The position numbers and the translations under genes are program-made. Shown one piece after another: positions 8,644 to 17,999 of a stretch of 64,000 bases of DNA; the stretch's first letter is position 1; each line of letters starts with the position of its first letter. This stretch comes from Nocardioides zeae. Lineage in GTDB: Bacteria > Actinomycetota > Actinomycetes > Propionibacteriales > Nocardioidaceae. The notes under the pieces are model-generated. The model worked only from the letters and a program-made list of their open reading frames with translations. It was not told the DNA's origin and made no database searches. Where the stretch lies: the NCBI RefSeq assembly GCF_030818655.1, contig NZ_JAUTAN010000001.1, positions 3,100,001 to 3,164,000 on the forward strand, given 5' to 3'.

Positions 8644-9666
8644 ATGGCCCGACGCACCAAGCCCCGGAAGTGGATCGCCGCAGAGATGGCGACCCTCGAC
8701 CCCCACACCGACTACGCGCGCATCTGGGCGCTGTCGAGCGTCTACTACGTCAACGACTTCATGCTCGACTGGATCTACGCGATCACCTTCCCGCGATTCA
8801 TCGCCCCCCTGCGTGGCGCGCAGGCCGTGCTGCGCGGTGGCACCGGCAAGATCTACACCGATCCCGACAAGCGCATGGACGACACGTCCCGTCACATGTT
8901 GGTGTGGTGGGAGAAGGGGCCGGACCACCCGGACACGCAGCGTTCGGTGCGCTCGCTGAACAACCTGCACCGCTACTGGGCCCAGCAGTACCCGGGTCGG
9001 TTCACCTTCAACGAGGACTACGTCTACACGTTGTGCTACGAGGCCGCGATGATGCACCGGCTCCGCATCAGCCTCGGCCTGCCGGGGTTCGACGACAAGA
9101 TGCAGGTCGCCGCGTGGGAGTTCTGGTCGCGCATGGCGGAGCAGTTCGTGAACGTCGGCAGCCCCGACGACCGCCCCCTCGAGGGGTTCCCGTCCGACTT
9201 CGCCGAGATCAATGCGTACATGGACCGCTACGAGGGCGAGAACTGGCCTCGCAACCCCCTGGGGCACGAAGTGACGGACGTGATCCTCCGACCCTTCGCC
9301 GAGCGGCACTTCCCCCGGGTGCTGCATCCGCTGGCCAAGCAGATGGTCACCTCGCTCTACCCCGACTTCATCTTCGCCGCGCACGGCATGGCACGGCCGC
9401 ACCCCCTCGTGCGTCGGCTCGTCCGGGGCGCATTCAGGGCGGCGCTGGTCGTGAACGAGAAAGTCGTCGCCGACCCCGAGGTGTCCCTGCCGGAGATCCA
9501 CCGGCGCCGACGGGCCGCGACGGGACGCGCGCGTGTGCCCACCCGCAACGAGAGAGCACGCACCCGGACCGCGCGCCAGACCGCCGTGACCTGCCCCGCG
9601 CACGCCGTTGCCACCGGACCCCACGACACCGCCGCACCAGTCCGGCTCGCCGACCGCTCCGCCTGA
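8644..9666 (+). CDS. MpaB/DUF2236-family oxygenase, copy 1
   Basis: 340 aa. The pattern DPHTDYARIWALSSVYYVNDF, KRMDDTSRHMLVWWEKGPD, RSLNNLHRYWAQQYPG and AAWEFWSRMAEQF matches the actinobacterial branch of the MpaB/rubber-oxygenase catalytic domain, haem-dependent enzymes that cleave C=C bonds. The ATG at 8644 follows an ACAGGAGG site; longer upstream reading has no support. The C-terminal 55 residues are arginine- and alanine-rich and unlike the family. It is homologous to the protein at 11243-12250, with an aldehyde dehydrogenase between them, so an oxidative cleavage that yields an aldehyde is a reasonable guess. No substrate is known. Confidence 0.7.
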   Translation: MARRTKPRKWIAAEMATLDPHTDYARIWALSSVYYVNDFMLDWIYAITFPRFIAPLRGAQAVLRGGTGKIYTDPDKRMDDTSRHMLVWWEKGPDHPDTQRSVRSLNNLHRYWAQQYPGRFTFNEDYVYTLCYEAAMMHRLRISLGLPGFDDKMQVAAWEFWSRMAEQFVNVGSPDDRPLEGFPSDFAEINAYMDRYEGENWPRNPLGHEVTDVILRPFAERHFPRVLHPLAKQMVTSLYPDFIFAAHGMARPHPLVRRLVRGAFRAALVVNEKVVADPEVSLPEIHRRRRAATGRARVPTRNERARTRTARQTAVTCPAHAVATGPHDTAAPVRLADRSA

Positions 9667-9710
9667 CCTCGCCTCGCCCTGCCCCACGACACGCACCCCG
9701 GAGGACACCC

Positions 9711-11162
9711 ATGACTGCCGACCACACACAGCTGCTCATCGGAGGGGTCTGGACCGCCCCCTCGTCCCAGAACCGCATCACTGTCCGTTCCGCCTCCACC
9801 GAGGAGGTCATCGGCTCCGTGCCGGAGGCCTCGAACGCCGATGTCGACGCGGCGGTCGCAGCGGCCCGACGCGCCTTCGACGACCCCACCGGCTGGGCGA
9901 CCTGGGACGCCTCCCGGCGGGCCGACGTCCTCGACCGCCTGGCCGCGGAGTACGAGAAGCGCGCGGAGCAGATGTACGCCGCGATCTCCGCCCAGAACGG
10001 CATGCCCATCGCGATCGCCCGACAGCTCGAGAGCTTCCCGCCGCTCCTGTTCCGTTACTACGCCGACCTCGTCCGCAAGCAGCCCGTCGAGGACGTGCGC
10101 GACGGCATCCTGGCCTCGACGGTGACGGTCCGTAGAAGTCCCGTCGGCGTCGTCGCGGCGATCGTCCCCTGGAACGTGCCGCAGTCGCTGACCGCGACCA
10201 AGCTGGCCCCCGGCCTGGCCGCCGGTTGCACCTTCGTGGTCAAGCCGTCACCCGAGACGGTCCTCGACGCCTACCTCCTAGCCGAGGCGTCCATTGCGGC
10301 GGGCGTCCCCGAGGGCGTCATCAGCATCGTCCCGGGCGGGCGCGACCTGGGGGCGTACCTCGTCTCCCACCCCGGCATCGACAAGGTCGCCTTCACCGGG
10401 TCCACAGCCGGGGGGCGCGCCGTCGCCCAGGCCTGTGCCGGACTCCTGCGCCCGGTCTCCCTCGAGCTGGGCGGCAAGAGCGCTGCGATCGTGCTCGACG
10501 ACGCCGACCTCGACCTCGCCAGGGTCGGCCAGTCGCTCTTCGGCGCGACCCTCGCGAACAACGGTCAGGTCTGCTTCCTCGGCACCCGGGTTCTCGCGCC
10601 GCGGAACCGGTACGACGAGGTGGTGGACGCCTTCACCGCGCTCATCTCCAACGCTCCCGTCGGCGACAGCCTGGACGAGTCGACACTCATCGGCCCGATG
10701 GCCAGCAGCACCCAGCGCGATCGCGTCCACGGCTACATCGAGCGCGGGGCCGCCGAAGGTGCGCGGGTCGTCGTCGGCGGCGCCGGCCGGCCGGATGGCC
10801 TCGACCACGGCTGGTTCGTCCGACCGACCCTCTTCGCCGACCTCGACAACCACGCCACCGTCGCCCGAGAGGAGATCTTCGGACCGGTCCTCAGCGTCAT
10901 CCCGTACGGCAGCGACGCGGAGGCGGTCGCGATCGCCAACGACTCCGACTACGGCCTCGGCGGGTCCGTGTGGAGCACCGACCCCGAGCGCGCGACCAGC
11001 GTGGCCAACGCCGTGCACACGGGGACGATCGGGATCAACGGCTACCTCCCCGACCCCCAGGGTCCGTTCGGGGGCGTCAAGGCCAGCGGGATCGGCAAGG
11101 AGTTCGGTCCCGAGGGGCTGGCTGCCTACCAGCAGCTGAAGTCCGTCTACCGCTTCGACTGA
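9711..11162 (+). CDS. NAD(P)-dependent aldehyde dehydrogenase
   Basis: 483 aa, standard ALDH superfamily. The active-site cysteine is C288 in NNGQVCFLGTR and the general base is E252 in LELGGKS; PWNVPQS and FTGSTAGGRAV mark the cofactor site. It oxidises an aldehyde to the acid. The ATG at 9711 follows GGAGGACACCC. It is flanked on both sides by the two MpaB-like oxygenase genes on the same strand, which suggests that it handles their product. Formaldehyde from the demethylase is less likely, because the dedicated mycothiol enzyme lies downstream. The specific aldehyde is unknown. Confidence 0.9.
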   Translation: MTADHTQLLIGGVWTAPSSQNRITVRSASTEEVIGSVPEASNADVDAAVAAARRAFDDPTGWATWDASRRADVLDRLAAEYEKRAEQMYAAISAQNGMPIAIARQLESFPPLLFRYYADLVRKQPVEDVRDGILASTVTVRRSPVGVVAAIVPWNVPQSLTATKLAPGLAAGCTFVVKPSPETVLDAYLLAEASIAAGVPEGVISIVPGGRDLGAYLVSHPGIDKVAFTGSTAGGRAVAQACAGLLRPVSLELGGKSAAIVLDDADLDLARVGQSLFGATLANNGQVCFLGTRVLAPRNRYDEVVDAFTALISNAPVGDSLDESTLIGPMASSTQRDRVHGYIERGAAEGARVVVGGAGRPDGLDHGWFVRPTLFADLDNHATVAREEIFGPVLSVIPYGSDAEAVAIANDSDYGLGGSVWSTDPERATSVANAVHTGTIGINGYLPDPQGPFGGVKASGIGKEFGPEGLAAYQQLKSVYRFD

Positions 11163-11174
11163 ACAACGACCCGA

Positions 11175-11209
11175 TGTCGTGGGGTCGCCCGCTGGGCGGC
11201 CCCACGACA
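11175..11209 (+). terminator. Strong hairpin between the aldehyde dehydrogenase and second MpaB gene
   Basis: Arms TGTCGTGGGG and CCCCACGACA continue inward through a T-G wobble into CGCCC/GGGCG, giving about 16 base pairs around a 3-base loop. No T-run follows. It could reduce read-through into the second MpaB gene or stabilise the upstream mRNA end. Confidence 0.6.
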
Positions 11210-11242
11210 CCCACCCACCATCGGCACTCTGAAGAGGCAGCT

Positions 11243-12250
11243 ATGACCGCGACGACCTCACCGAAAGGTCGCAAGTGGATCGACCGTCGGATCGCTCAGC
11301 TCGACCCCAGCACCGACTTCGCCGAGATCGTGCGGCTGAGCACCTTGTACCGGGTCAACCCGCTCCAGCTCGCGTGGTTCTACGCGGTCGGGACACCCGC
11401 GGCCGGCATCGCTCCAGCGGTGACGGACGCGGTGTGGCGCCATGGGGAAGGCACCTACAACACGCAGCCGAACCTGCGCCGCGACGACTCCGTCGACCAC
11501 CTCATGATGTGGTTCGAGCACGGGCCCGCGGACGCGGTCACGACGGCCTCGGTCGGCATGGTCAACAAGTACCACGCGCACTTCGCGCGCGACTTTCCCC
11601 AGGGATTCGCCTCGCCCGAGGACTACGTCTACATCCTCTGCCTGAACGCGACTTTCTTCCACAGCACCGCACGCCGGCTGGGGATGCCCGGTTTCAGCGA
11701 GGCCCAGCAGCGAGCCACCTGGGAGTTCTGGTCCCGGCTCGCTGCCCACTTCACCGTCGCCACGACCGGTCGGCCGGCACTCGATGCGACCGCCTTCCCA
11801 GGAGACTTCGACCAGATGGTCCAGCTCGTCGAGGACTATCAGGCCAGGCCCTGGCCGGTCCACCGACCCGGCCACCTCTCGACCACCTCGGCCATCGAGA
11901 ACTTCGCTCGTACGTGGTTCCCGCGTCCCCTACGGCCGTTCGGTCGCGCACTCGTCACGACGTTCCTCTCGCCCCACGTTCGACGGGCGCACAGCATCGA
12001 GCCCCCCGCGCCGCCGTACGCCCTGGCAGCTCGCGCGTTCATGTGGGTGGGGATCGTTGCCTCCACCTATGTCCTGCCCGATCCCCGCGACAGCATCCTC
12101 GACCGGCGCCGTCGCGCCAGCGCGAGCACGGCCTCGGGTTCGGGCGTCGACGTCGCGGCACACCGCCGAGCAGGACGGCTCGACGGCCAGGTGTCCCACC
12201 ACGGGGGTCTGTGCCCCCACCTGCCCGTGACGGCCCCGACGGGCGACTGA
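11243..12250 (+). CDS. MpaB/DUF2236-family oxygenase, copy 2
   Basis: 335 aa, clearly paralogous to the protein at 8644-9666: [58 protein letters not shown] and [13 protein letters not shown] line up segment by segment. Like copy 1 it belongs to the haem-dependent MpaB/latex-clearing group. The start is the ATG at 11243 with GAAGAGG upstream; the same frame is open much further upstream, but only inside the dehydrogenase gene. The last 50 residues are unconserved. A pair of diverged copies may form a heteromer or act on two related substrates. The function is inferred only from family and context. Confidence 0.7.
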   Translation: MTATTSPKGRKWIDRRIAQLDPSTDFAEIVRLSTLYRVNPLQLAWFYAVGTPAAGIAPAVTDAVWRHGEGTYNTQPNLRRDDSVDHLMMWFEHGPADAVTTASVGMVNKYHAHFARDFPQGFASPEDYVYILCLNATFFHSTARRLGMPGFSEAQQRATWEFWSRLAAHFTVATTGRPALDATAFPGDFDQMVQLVEDYQARPWPVHRPGHLSTTSAIENFARTWFPRPLRPFGRALVTTFLSPHVRRAHSIEPPAPPYALAARAFMWVGIVASTYVLPDPRDSILDRRRRASASTASGSGVDVAAHRRAGRLDGQVSHHGGLCPHLPVTAPTGD

Positions 12251-12290
12251 GCCCGGCCACTACAGCCCGCCCACCACCGAGGAGACAGAG

Positions 12291-13397
12291 ATGCACGAGG
12301 TCAAGGCAGTCGTCGCGAAGTCGGTCGGGGAGCCGGTGAGCCTGGAGACGATCCTGGTGCCGGACCCGGGGCCGGGGGAGGCGCTGGTGCAGGTGCAGGC
12401 GTGCGGGGTGTGCCACACCGACCTGCACTACCGCGAGGGTGGGATCAACGACGAGTTCCCGTTCCTGCTGGGCCACGAGGCCGCAGGTGTCGTCGAGGCC
12501 GTCGGCGAGGACGTCACGACGGTCGCCCCGGGCGACTTCGTGGTGCTGAACTGGCGCGCGGTGTGCGGCGACTGTCGCGCGTGCGACCGCGGCGAGCCGC
12601 AGTACTGCTTCAACACCCACAACGCGACGCAGAAGATGACCCTGAGCGACGGTACGCCGCTGTCGCCGGCCCTGGGCATCGGGGCGTTCGCCGAGAAGAC
12701 GCTGGTGGCCGCGGGGCAGTGCACGAAGGTCGACCCCGAGGCCCGCCCGGCCGCGGTGGGCCTGCTGGGCTGCGGCGTGATGGCCGGCATCGGTGCCGCG
12801 ATCAACACCGGCAACGTCTCGCGCGGCGACGTGGTCGCGGTGATCGGCTGCGGCGGTGTCGGGGTGGCGGCGATCGCTGGTGCGGCGCTGGCGGGCGCGG
12901 GCACGATCATCGCGGTCGACATCGACGAGGCGAAGCTCGAGGGCGCCAAGAAGCTCGGCGCCACGCACACGGTGAACTCGAAGGAGACCGACCCGGTCGC
13001 GGCGATCAAGGCGATCGCGGCTGCGGCGGCGGGCCACCAGGGTGCCGACGGCGCGGACGTGGTGATCGAGGCCGTGGGTCGCCCGGAGACGTGGGAACAG
13101 GCGTTCTACGCCCGCGACCTGGCCGGCACCGTCGTCCTGGTCGGCGTCCCGACCCCGGACATGAAGGTCCCGCAGATCCCGCTGATCGACGTCTTCGGCC
13201 GGGGTGGGTCGCTGAAGTCGTCCTGGTACGGCGACTGCCTGCCCAACCGTGACTTCCCGATGCTGGTCGACCTCTACCGGCAGGGACGTCTCGACCTCGA
13301 TGCGTTCGTGACCGAGGAGATCGGCATCGAGGACGTCGAGGCCGCGTTCGAGAAGATGCACCACGGCGAGGTCCTGCGCAGCGTGGTGGTCCTCTGA
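12291..13397 (+). CDS. mscR: S-(hydroxymethyl)mycothiol dehydrogenase (mycothiol-dependent formaldehyde dehydrogenase)
   Basis: 368-aa zinc alcohol dehydrogenase. Catalytic zinc ligands include C41 (CGVCHTD) and H62 (GHEAAG); the structural zinc site is C92, C95, C98 and C106. The [13 protein letters not shown] and [13 protein letters not shown] segments are characteristic of the mycothiol-linked enzyme. It oxidises the spontaneous adduct of mycothiol and formaldehyde to S-formylmycothiol with NAD. Downstream of an O-demethylase block it provides an obvious formaldehyde sink. GAGGAGACAGAG precedes the ATG. The gene also looks richer in GC at third codon positions than the genes to its left. 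Confidence 0.88.
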   Translation: MHEVKAVVAKSVGEPVSLETILVPDPGPGEALVQVQACGVCHTDLHYREGGINDEFPFLLGHEAAGVVEAVGEDVTTVAPGDFVVLNWRAVCGDCRACDRGEPQYCFNTHNATQKMTLSDGTPLSPALGIGAFAEKTLVAAGQCTKVDPEARPAAVGLLGCGVMAGIGAAINTGNVSRGDVVAVIGCGGVGVAAIAGAALAGAGTIIAVDIDEAKLEGAKKLGATHTVNSKETDPVAAIKAIAAAAAGHQGADGADVVIEAVGRPETWEQAFYARDLAGTVVLVGVPTPDMKVPQIPLIDVFGRGGSLKSSWYGDCLPNRDFPMLVDLYRQGRLDLDAFVTEEIGIEDVEAAFEKMHHGEVLRSVVVL

Positions 13398-13416
13398 CGC
13401 CCACCCTCCTCTCCGT

Positions 13417-13470
13417 GTCGGACGTCATGCGAACCGTCGGCCGGGGCCACCGCCGCGCATGACGTCCGAC
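13417..13470. terminator. Hairpin after the formaldehyde dehydrogenase gene
   Basis: A perfect 15-bp inverted repeat: GTCGGACGTCATGCG (13417-13431) and CGCATGACGTCCGAC (13456-13470), separated by 24 bases. It starts 20 bases after the stop codon and has no T-run. It probably ends or insulates the upstream transcript before the regulator promoter that follows. Confidence 0.55.
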
Positions 13471-13478
13471 GGTGGGGC

Positions 13479-13516
13479 TGTGGTCTGACCACATGCTATG
13501 GTGTGGTCAGACCACA
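13479..13516. promoter_or_regulatory. Double LldR/FadR-type operator
   Basis: Two perfect 15-bp palindromes, TGTGGTCTGACCACA (13479-13493) and TGTGGTCAGACCACA (13502-13516), with centres 23 bp apart. Each contains the TGGTNNNACCA core bound by FadR-subfamily GntR regulators, including LldR proteins. They lie 36-73 bases before the regulator's GTG start and argue against starting translation at the ATG at 13498. Confidence 0.85.
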
Positions 13517-13551
13517 CGGTCATCCCCACCTGCGACCGACGGAGGCACTTC

Positions 13552-14250
13552 GTGGCCGAGACGACACGGGCCTGGCGCACGGTGCTCGACCACCTCGAGC
13601 GCGAGCTCGGCGAGGGCCGGCTCGGTCCCGGCGACCGCCTGCCCGGCGAGCGCGAGCTGGCCGCGCGGCTCGGCGTCGGCCGCTCGAGCGTCCGCGAGGC
13701 CGTGCGGGTGCTCGACGTCATGGGCGTCGTGCGCACCGCCACCGGCTCCGGACCGTCGGCCGGAGCGATCATCGTCGCGCGGCCCGGCGCCGGCATGTCC
13801 ACGATGCTGCGGCTCCAGACCGCCGCGCAGGCCTTCGGCGTGGACGACGTCGTCGCGACCCGCGTCGCGCTCGAGGTGGCGGTCGTCGGGACCCTCGCCG
13901 CGGCGTACGACGACGCCCTCCTCACGCCCGCCCGCGAGCTGCTCGTCGCGATGGAGGACGACGCTCTCGCGCCCGAGGAGTTCCTCGCGCTCGACGCGCG
14001 GTTCCACCTGTCCCTGGCGGAGGCGACCGGCAACCAGGTGATGCTCTCCGTGATGGCGGGGCTGCGCACGGCGATCGAGGACTACGTGCGCCTCGGCCTC
14101 GCCCGCATCGACGACTGGTCCGCCACGGTCGACCGCCTGCGCGACGAGCACGCCGCCCTCCTCGACGCGGTCGCCGCGGGACGGGCCGACGCCGCACGGA
14201 CGTGCGTGGCCGACCACATCCACGGCTACTTCGCCCAGATCCGTCCCTGA
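13552..14250 (+). CDS. FadR-subfamily GntR regulator, LldR-like
   Basis: 232 aa. The N-terminal winged helix has [34 protein letters not shown], and the C-terminal FCD ligand domain includes the metal-site pattern [18 protein letters not shown] and a later HAALLDAV segment. The start is placed at the GTG at 13552 because GGAGG lies six bases upstream, while the longer reading from 13498 would run through the operator. Adjacent to an FMN-dependent L-lactate dehydrogenase gene and behind a double TGGTNNNACCA operator, it most likely represses its own operon and is released by lactate. Other 2-hydroxy acids remain possible. Confidence 0.85.
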   Translation: MAETTRAWRTVLDHLERELGEGRLGPGDRLPGERELAARLGVGRSSVREAVRVLDVMGVVRTATGSGPSAGAIIVARPGAGMSTMLRLQTAAQAFGVDDVVATRVALEVAVVGTLAAAYDDALLTPARELLVAMEDDALAPEEFLALDARFHLSLAEATGNQVMLSVMAGLRTAIEDYVRLGLARIDDWSATVDRLRDEHAALLDAVAAGRADAARTCVADHIHGYFAQIRP

Positions 14251-14290
14251 CCCGTCACCTGCACCCCGCCCTACGCCCGAGAGGACCCCC

Positions 14291-15529
14291 ATGGTCGCCC
14301 GCCAGTTCCCCAAGCCCGCCGAGATCTTCGACCTGCTGAAGTTCAAGAAGCCGGAGCTCAACCCTCGCAAGCGGCGGCTGGCGAAGGCGCTCACGATCGA
14401 CGACCTGCGGGTGATCGCAAAGCGTCGCACGCCGCGGGCCGCCTTCGACTACACCGACGGCGCCGCCGAGGGCGAGCTGTCGATCGTGCGGGCGCGCCAG
14501 GCCTTCCAGGACGTCGAGCTGCACCCCGACGTGCTGCGCCCGGCGGTCGACGTCGACACCTCGATCGAGGTGCTGGGAGCGCGGAGCGCGCTGCCGTTCG
14601 GCATCGCCCCCACCGGCTTCACCCGCCTCATGCAGACCGAGGGCGAGATCGCCGGCGCCGGTGCGGCGGGCGCGGCCGGCATCCCGTTCACGCTGTCGAC
14701 CCTCGGCACCACGTCGATCGAGGACGTGCAGGCGGCGAACCCGGGCGGACGCAACTGGTTCCAGCTCTACGTGATGCGCAACCGCGAGACGTCCTACGAG
14801 CTCACCCGCCGCGCTGCGGCGGCGGGCTACGACACGCTCTTCTTCACCGTCGACACCCCCGTGGCCGGCGCACGGCTGCGGGACAAGCGCAACGGCTTCT
14901 CCATCCCGCCGCAGATCACCCTGCGCACGGTGCTCGACGCCGCGGTGCGGCCCTGGTGGTGGATCGACTTCATCACCACGCCGAAGCTCGAGTTCGCCTC
15001 GCTCTCCTCGACCGGCGGCACCGTCGGCGAACTGCTCGACTCGGCGATGGACCCGACGATCAGCTACGACGACCTCGAGGTCATCCGCGGCCTGTTCCCC
15101 GGCAAGATCGTCGTCAAGGGCGTGCAGAACGTGGCCGACGCGCGCCGCCTCGTCGACCACGGCGTCGACGGTGTGGTGCTCTCCAACCACGGCGGGCGCC
15201 AGCTCGACCGTGCCCCCGTGCCGTTCCACCTGCTGCCCGAGGTCGTCCGCGAGGTCGGCAAGGACACGACGGTCATGGTCGACACCGGCATCATGAACGG
15301 CGCCGACATCGTGTCGTCGATCGCGCTGGGCGCGGACTTCACGCTGATCGGCCGGGCCTACCTCTACGGCCTCATGGCCGGCGGGCGTCCCGGCGTCGAC
15401 CGCACCATCGCGATCCTCAAGGACGAGATCGAGCGCACCATGAAGCTGCTCGGCGTCGCCACGCTGGAGGAGCTCGAGCCGCGCCACGTCACCCAGCTCG
15501 TGCGGCTCGCGCCGCGGCCCCTGGCCTGA
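14291..15529 (+). CDS. lldD: FMN-dependent L-lactate dehydrogenase (LldD-like)
   Basis: 412 aa of the 2-hydroxyacid oxidase family, a TIM barrel with FMN. It starts with [11 protein letters not shown] and has [13 protein letters not shown] for FMN contacts; the catalytic histidine is H300 in [13 protein letters not shown]. It oxidises L-lactate to pyruvate and feeds electrons to the respiratory chain. The N-terminal extension of about 35 residues fits the long actinobacterial LldD type. It lies 40 bases after the LldR-like regulator with GAGAGGACC before the ATG, so the two form an operon. Mandelate or glycolate oxidation would be alternatives, but the regulator context favours lactate. Confidence 0.87.
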   Translation: MVARQFPKPAEIFDLLKFKKPELNPRKRRLAKALTIDDLRVIAKRRTPRAAFDYTDGAAEGELSIVRARQAFQDVELHPDVLRPAVDVDTSIEVLGARSALPFGIAPTGFTRLMQTEGEIAGAGAAGAAGIPFTLSTLGTTSIEDVQAANPGGRNWFQLYVMRNRETSYELTRRAAAAGYDTLFFTVDTPVAGARLRDKRNGFSIPPQITLRTVLDAAVRPWWWIDFITTPKLEFASLSSTGGTVGELLDSAMDPTISYDDLEVIRGLFPGKIVVKGVQNVADARRLVDHGVDGVVLSNHGGRQLDRAPVPFHLLPEVVREVGKDTTVMVDTGIMNGADIVSSIALGADFTLIGRAYLYGLMAGGRPGVDRTIAILKDEIERTMKLLGVATLEELEPRHVTQLVRLAPRPLA

Positions 15530-15539
15530 GCCGGGCCGC

Positions 15540-15584
15540 GTCGTGGCCCCAGCGGGCCGTCTTCCGGAGCGCTGGGGCCACGAC
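15540..15584. repeat. 45-bp intergenic hairpin element, copy 1
   Basis: Arms GTCGTGGCCCCAGCG and CGCTGGGGCCACGAC (15 bp, perfect) around a 15-base loop containing CCGTCTTCCG. It lies between convergent genes, so it would act as a bidirectional terminator. Copies 2 and 3 are at 21566 and 43026 with identical arms. Confidence 0.85.
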
Positions 15585-15601
15585 GCGGGTACGGCGCGTG
15601 C

Positions 15602-15985
15602 TCAGCCCGGCTTGACCGCCAGCACCGGGCACGTCGCGTCGAGGAGGATCCGCTGCGCGGTGCTCCCGAGGATGGCCTTGCCGACGGGGCTGCGGTGCCG
15701 CAGGCCGACGACGACGAGACGCGCGTCGTGGCGCTGGGCGACCTGCACCACCGCGTCGCTCGGGTCGCCGACGCTGCCCTCCTCGACGACGACCTCGCCG
15801 CCGGCCGCGAGGAGCGCCCGCACGAGGTCGGGCGCCTCCTCCGTCACCGCCTCGACGGTGAGGTGGGCCCCACGGGTGGCGGGGACCACCACCAGCCGTT
15901 CCGCGTGGTCGGTGGCCTCCCTGAGCGCCGCGACGAGCGCCGCGCGTCCGGGCTCCGAGTCCGCATGGGCGAGGACGATGGTCAT
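15602..15985 (-). CDS. Universal stress protein (UspA family)
   Basis: 127-aa single-domain Usp. It begins MTIVLAHADSEPG and ends with the nucleotide-binding signature VVVGLRHRSPVGKAILGSTAQRILLDATCPVLAV, which corresponds to the G-2x-G-9x-G(S/T) ATP-binding pattern. The ATG at 15985 follows GGAGGAACC. It lies 37 bases after the tripartite transporter gene on the same strand. Usp genes are often last in tricarboxylate-transporter operons of actinobacteria; the role of that pairing is not established. Confidence 0.9.
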   Translation of the reverse strand: MTIVLAHADSEPGRAALVAALREATDHAERLVVVPATRGAHLTVEAVTEEAPDLVRALLAAGGEVVVEEGSVGDPSDAVVQVAQRHDARLVVVGLRHRSPVGKAILGSTAQRILLDATCPVLAVKPG

Positions 15986-16022
15986 GGGTTCCTCCGCTTC
16001 GGGGTGGTGAGGGGGGTCGGGA

Positions 16023-17990
16023 TCACTGGAGCAGGCCGGTCGGCAGGTCGACGGGCAGGACGGACGGCAGCACCAGCAGCACCACGCCCAGGATGAGCGG
16101 GTAGAGGATGGTCGTGCGCGTCCCGGCCCGGGCGACGTACAGGAGGAAGCCCGGCGCGAAGAGCAGCACCGCGGCGAGGTAGCCCACCACGACGACGAGG
16201 CCGAGGAAGACGCACATGAGCAGGAACGTGCGCACGGCCGTGGTGACATCGGGTGTCCAGCCCGGGCCCCGGCGACCGCGGGACCGCGTGCGCAGCTCCT
16301 GCGCCAGCAGCACCAGGCCGAGCACGAGCCCGCCGGTCGCGACGAGGCGCGGCATGAGGCGAGCCTCCTCGGAGAACGAGCCGCTCACGATCCACGCACC
16401 GGCGAACACGGCGACCACCACCGCGGCCACGCTGAGCGACCAGACCGAGTTCGCGAGCGAGCCCTCGAGCTCGTCGGCGCCGTCGAGCACCTCCTCGGAG
16501 CGGTGGCCCTCGTCGGGCGTCGCCCGACGCTTGCGCCACGCCTTGAAGAGCGCCCACAGCACGGGGACCACCAGCACCGCGAGGAAGACGAGCACGCCGG
16601 GACGCAGCATCCAGCCGGCGCCGTCGTACAGGTTCGCGGTGAGGTAGTAGTAGCGCTCCATCGGGATCGCCAGGACGAAGCCGATGAGGAAGGGGGCGCG
16701 GGGGAAGTCCGTGGCCTTGAGGAGCCAGCCGGCCACGCCCAGCGCCACCATGATCCACAGGTCACCGAGCTGGCCGCTGTCCTGGAACGCGCCCAGCAGC
16801 ATCACGACCAGCAGCCCGGGCCCCAGCACCGCGAACGGCACCTTGGTGAGCCTCGCCAGGCTCGGCGTCGCCAGGAAGCAGAGGAACGCACCCACGATGC
16901 TCGCGATCGCGAACGACCAGATGATGAGGTACATCAGGTCGAGGTGGTCCGTGACGATCGCCGGTCCGGGCTGGATGCCGTAGGTCAGCAGCATCCCGAG
17001 GAGCATCGCCGACGGCACGCCGCCCGGGATGCCGAACAGCAGGGTGGGGATGAGGTCACCGGCCTCGACCGAGTTGTTCGCGCTCTCCGGGCCGACGATG
17101 CCGCGCGGGTCACCCTTGCCGAACTTGCGCTTGTCCTTCGCCGTGGCGACGGCCTGGCCGTAGGCCAGCCACGTGCCCGCGGTCGCCCCGACGCCCGGCA
17201 GCACACCGGCCCAGATGCCGATGAGCGAGCCGCGGATGACCTGCGACCAGTGCGTCAGCCACTCGCGGATGCCCGCGAACCAGCCGCCGGTGAGCTCGAC
17301 GGAGTCCTCGGTCACGCGCCGCTGCGAGACCCGGCCGGCGATCTCGGCGAGGCCGAAGATGCCGAGCGCCACGGCGACCAGCGAGAGGCCGTCGCCGAGG
17401 AAGAGGCTGCCGAACGTGAACCGCTCCTCCGCCGTGGTCGGCGAGGTGCCGACGAGGCCGAGCAGCAGGCCGAGGAAGCCGGCGACGAGACCCTTCACGA
17501 CGTTGCCCCGGGAGAGCACCGCGGCGAGGGAGACGCCGAGGATGGTGAGCATGAACAGCTCGGGGCTCGCGAACGAGAGCACGAGGGGCCGCGCCAGGGG
17601 GATGGCGAGGGTGAGCCCGAGGGCGCCGATGATGCCGCCCGCCATCGAGGAGAGGAAGGCGAGCGACAGCGCGCGCTTCGCCTGGCCGTTGCGGGCCATC
17701 GAGTAGCCGTCGAGCATCGTGACGCTGGCCGACGCGGACCCGGGTGCCCCGAGGAGCACGGCGGCGACCGTGTCGGACGTGTGCACCACGGCCAGGGCGC
17801 CGATCAGCATGGCGAGGGCGGGCGCCGGGTCCATGCCGAACGTGAGCGGCAGGAGGATCGCGACGGCGCCGGTGCCACCGAGGCCGGGGATGAGGCCGAT
17901 GACGAGGCCGGCCAGCACGCCGACGGCGAGCATGACGAGGAGCGAGGGGTCCGTGAGCGAACCCAGGGCGGTGAGTGCAGAGTCGAGCAT
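16023..17990 (-). CDS. Tripartite tricarboxylate transporter, TctA fused to TctB
   Basis: 655 aa. Residues 1 to about 500 are TctA, the large permease: GLIPGLGGTGAVAILLPLTFGMDPAPALAM near the start, the internal repeat GVLPGVGATAGTWLAYGQA, and the ESANNSVEAGDLIPTLLFGIPG stretch. After a charged linker (TPDEGHRSEEVLDGADELEG) about 155 residues with four membrane segments resemble the small TctB subunit, which is normally a separate gene. The chain thus supplies both membrane parts for the binding protein encoded just upstream. It imports a di- or tricarboxylate using an ion gradient; the substrate is not determined. Confidence 0.88.
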   Translation of the reverse strand: MLDSALTALGSLTDPSLLVMLAVGVLAGLVIGLIPGLGGTGAVAILLPLTFGMDPAPALAMLIGALAVVHTSDTVAAVLLGAPGSASASVTMLDGYSMARNGQAKRALSLAFLSSMAGGIIGALGLTLAIPLARPLVLSFASPELFMLTILGVSLAAVLSRGNVVKGLVAGFLGLLLGLVGTSPTTAEERFTFGSLFLGDGLSLVAVALGIFGLAEIAGRVSQRRVTEDSVELTGGWFAGIREWLTHWSQVIRGSLIGIWAGVLPGVGATAGTWLAYGQAVATAKDKRKFGKGDPRGIVGPESANNSVEAGDLIPTLLFGIPGGVPSAMLLGMLLTYGIQPGPAIVTDHLDLMYLIIWSFAIASIVGAFLCFLATPSLARLTKVPFAVLGPGLLVVMLLGAFQDSGQLGDLWIMVALGVAGWLLKATDFPRAPFLIGFVLAIPMERYYYLTANLYDGAGWMLRPGVLVFLAVLVVPVLWALFKAWRKRRATPDEGHRSEEVLDGADELEGSLANSVWSLSVAAVVVAVFAGAWIVSGSFSEEARLMPRLVATGGLVLGLVLLAQELRTRSRGRRGPGWTPDVTTAVRTFLLMCVFLGLVVVVGYLAAVLLFAPGFLLYVARAGTRTTILYPLILGVVLLVLPSVLPVDLPTGLLQ

Positions 17991-17999
17991 CGCCAGGCC

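Noticed and set aside
13498..13551. An upstream ATG for the LldR-like regulator
   Set aside because: It would place an operator palindrome in the coding sequence and lacks a ribosome-binding site; GTG 13552 has GGAGG six bases upstream.
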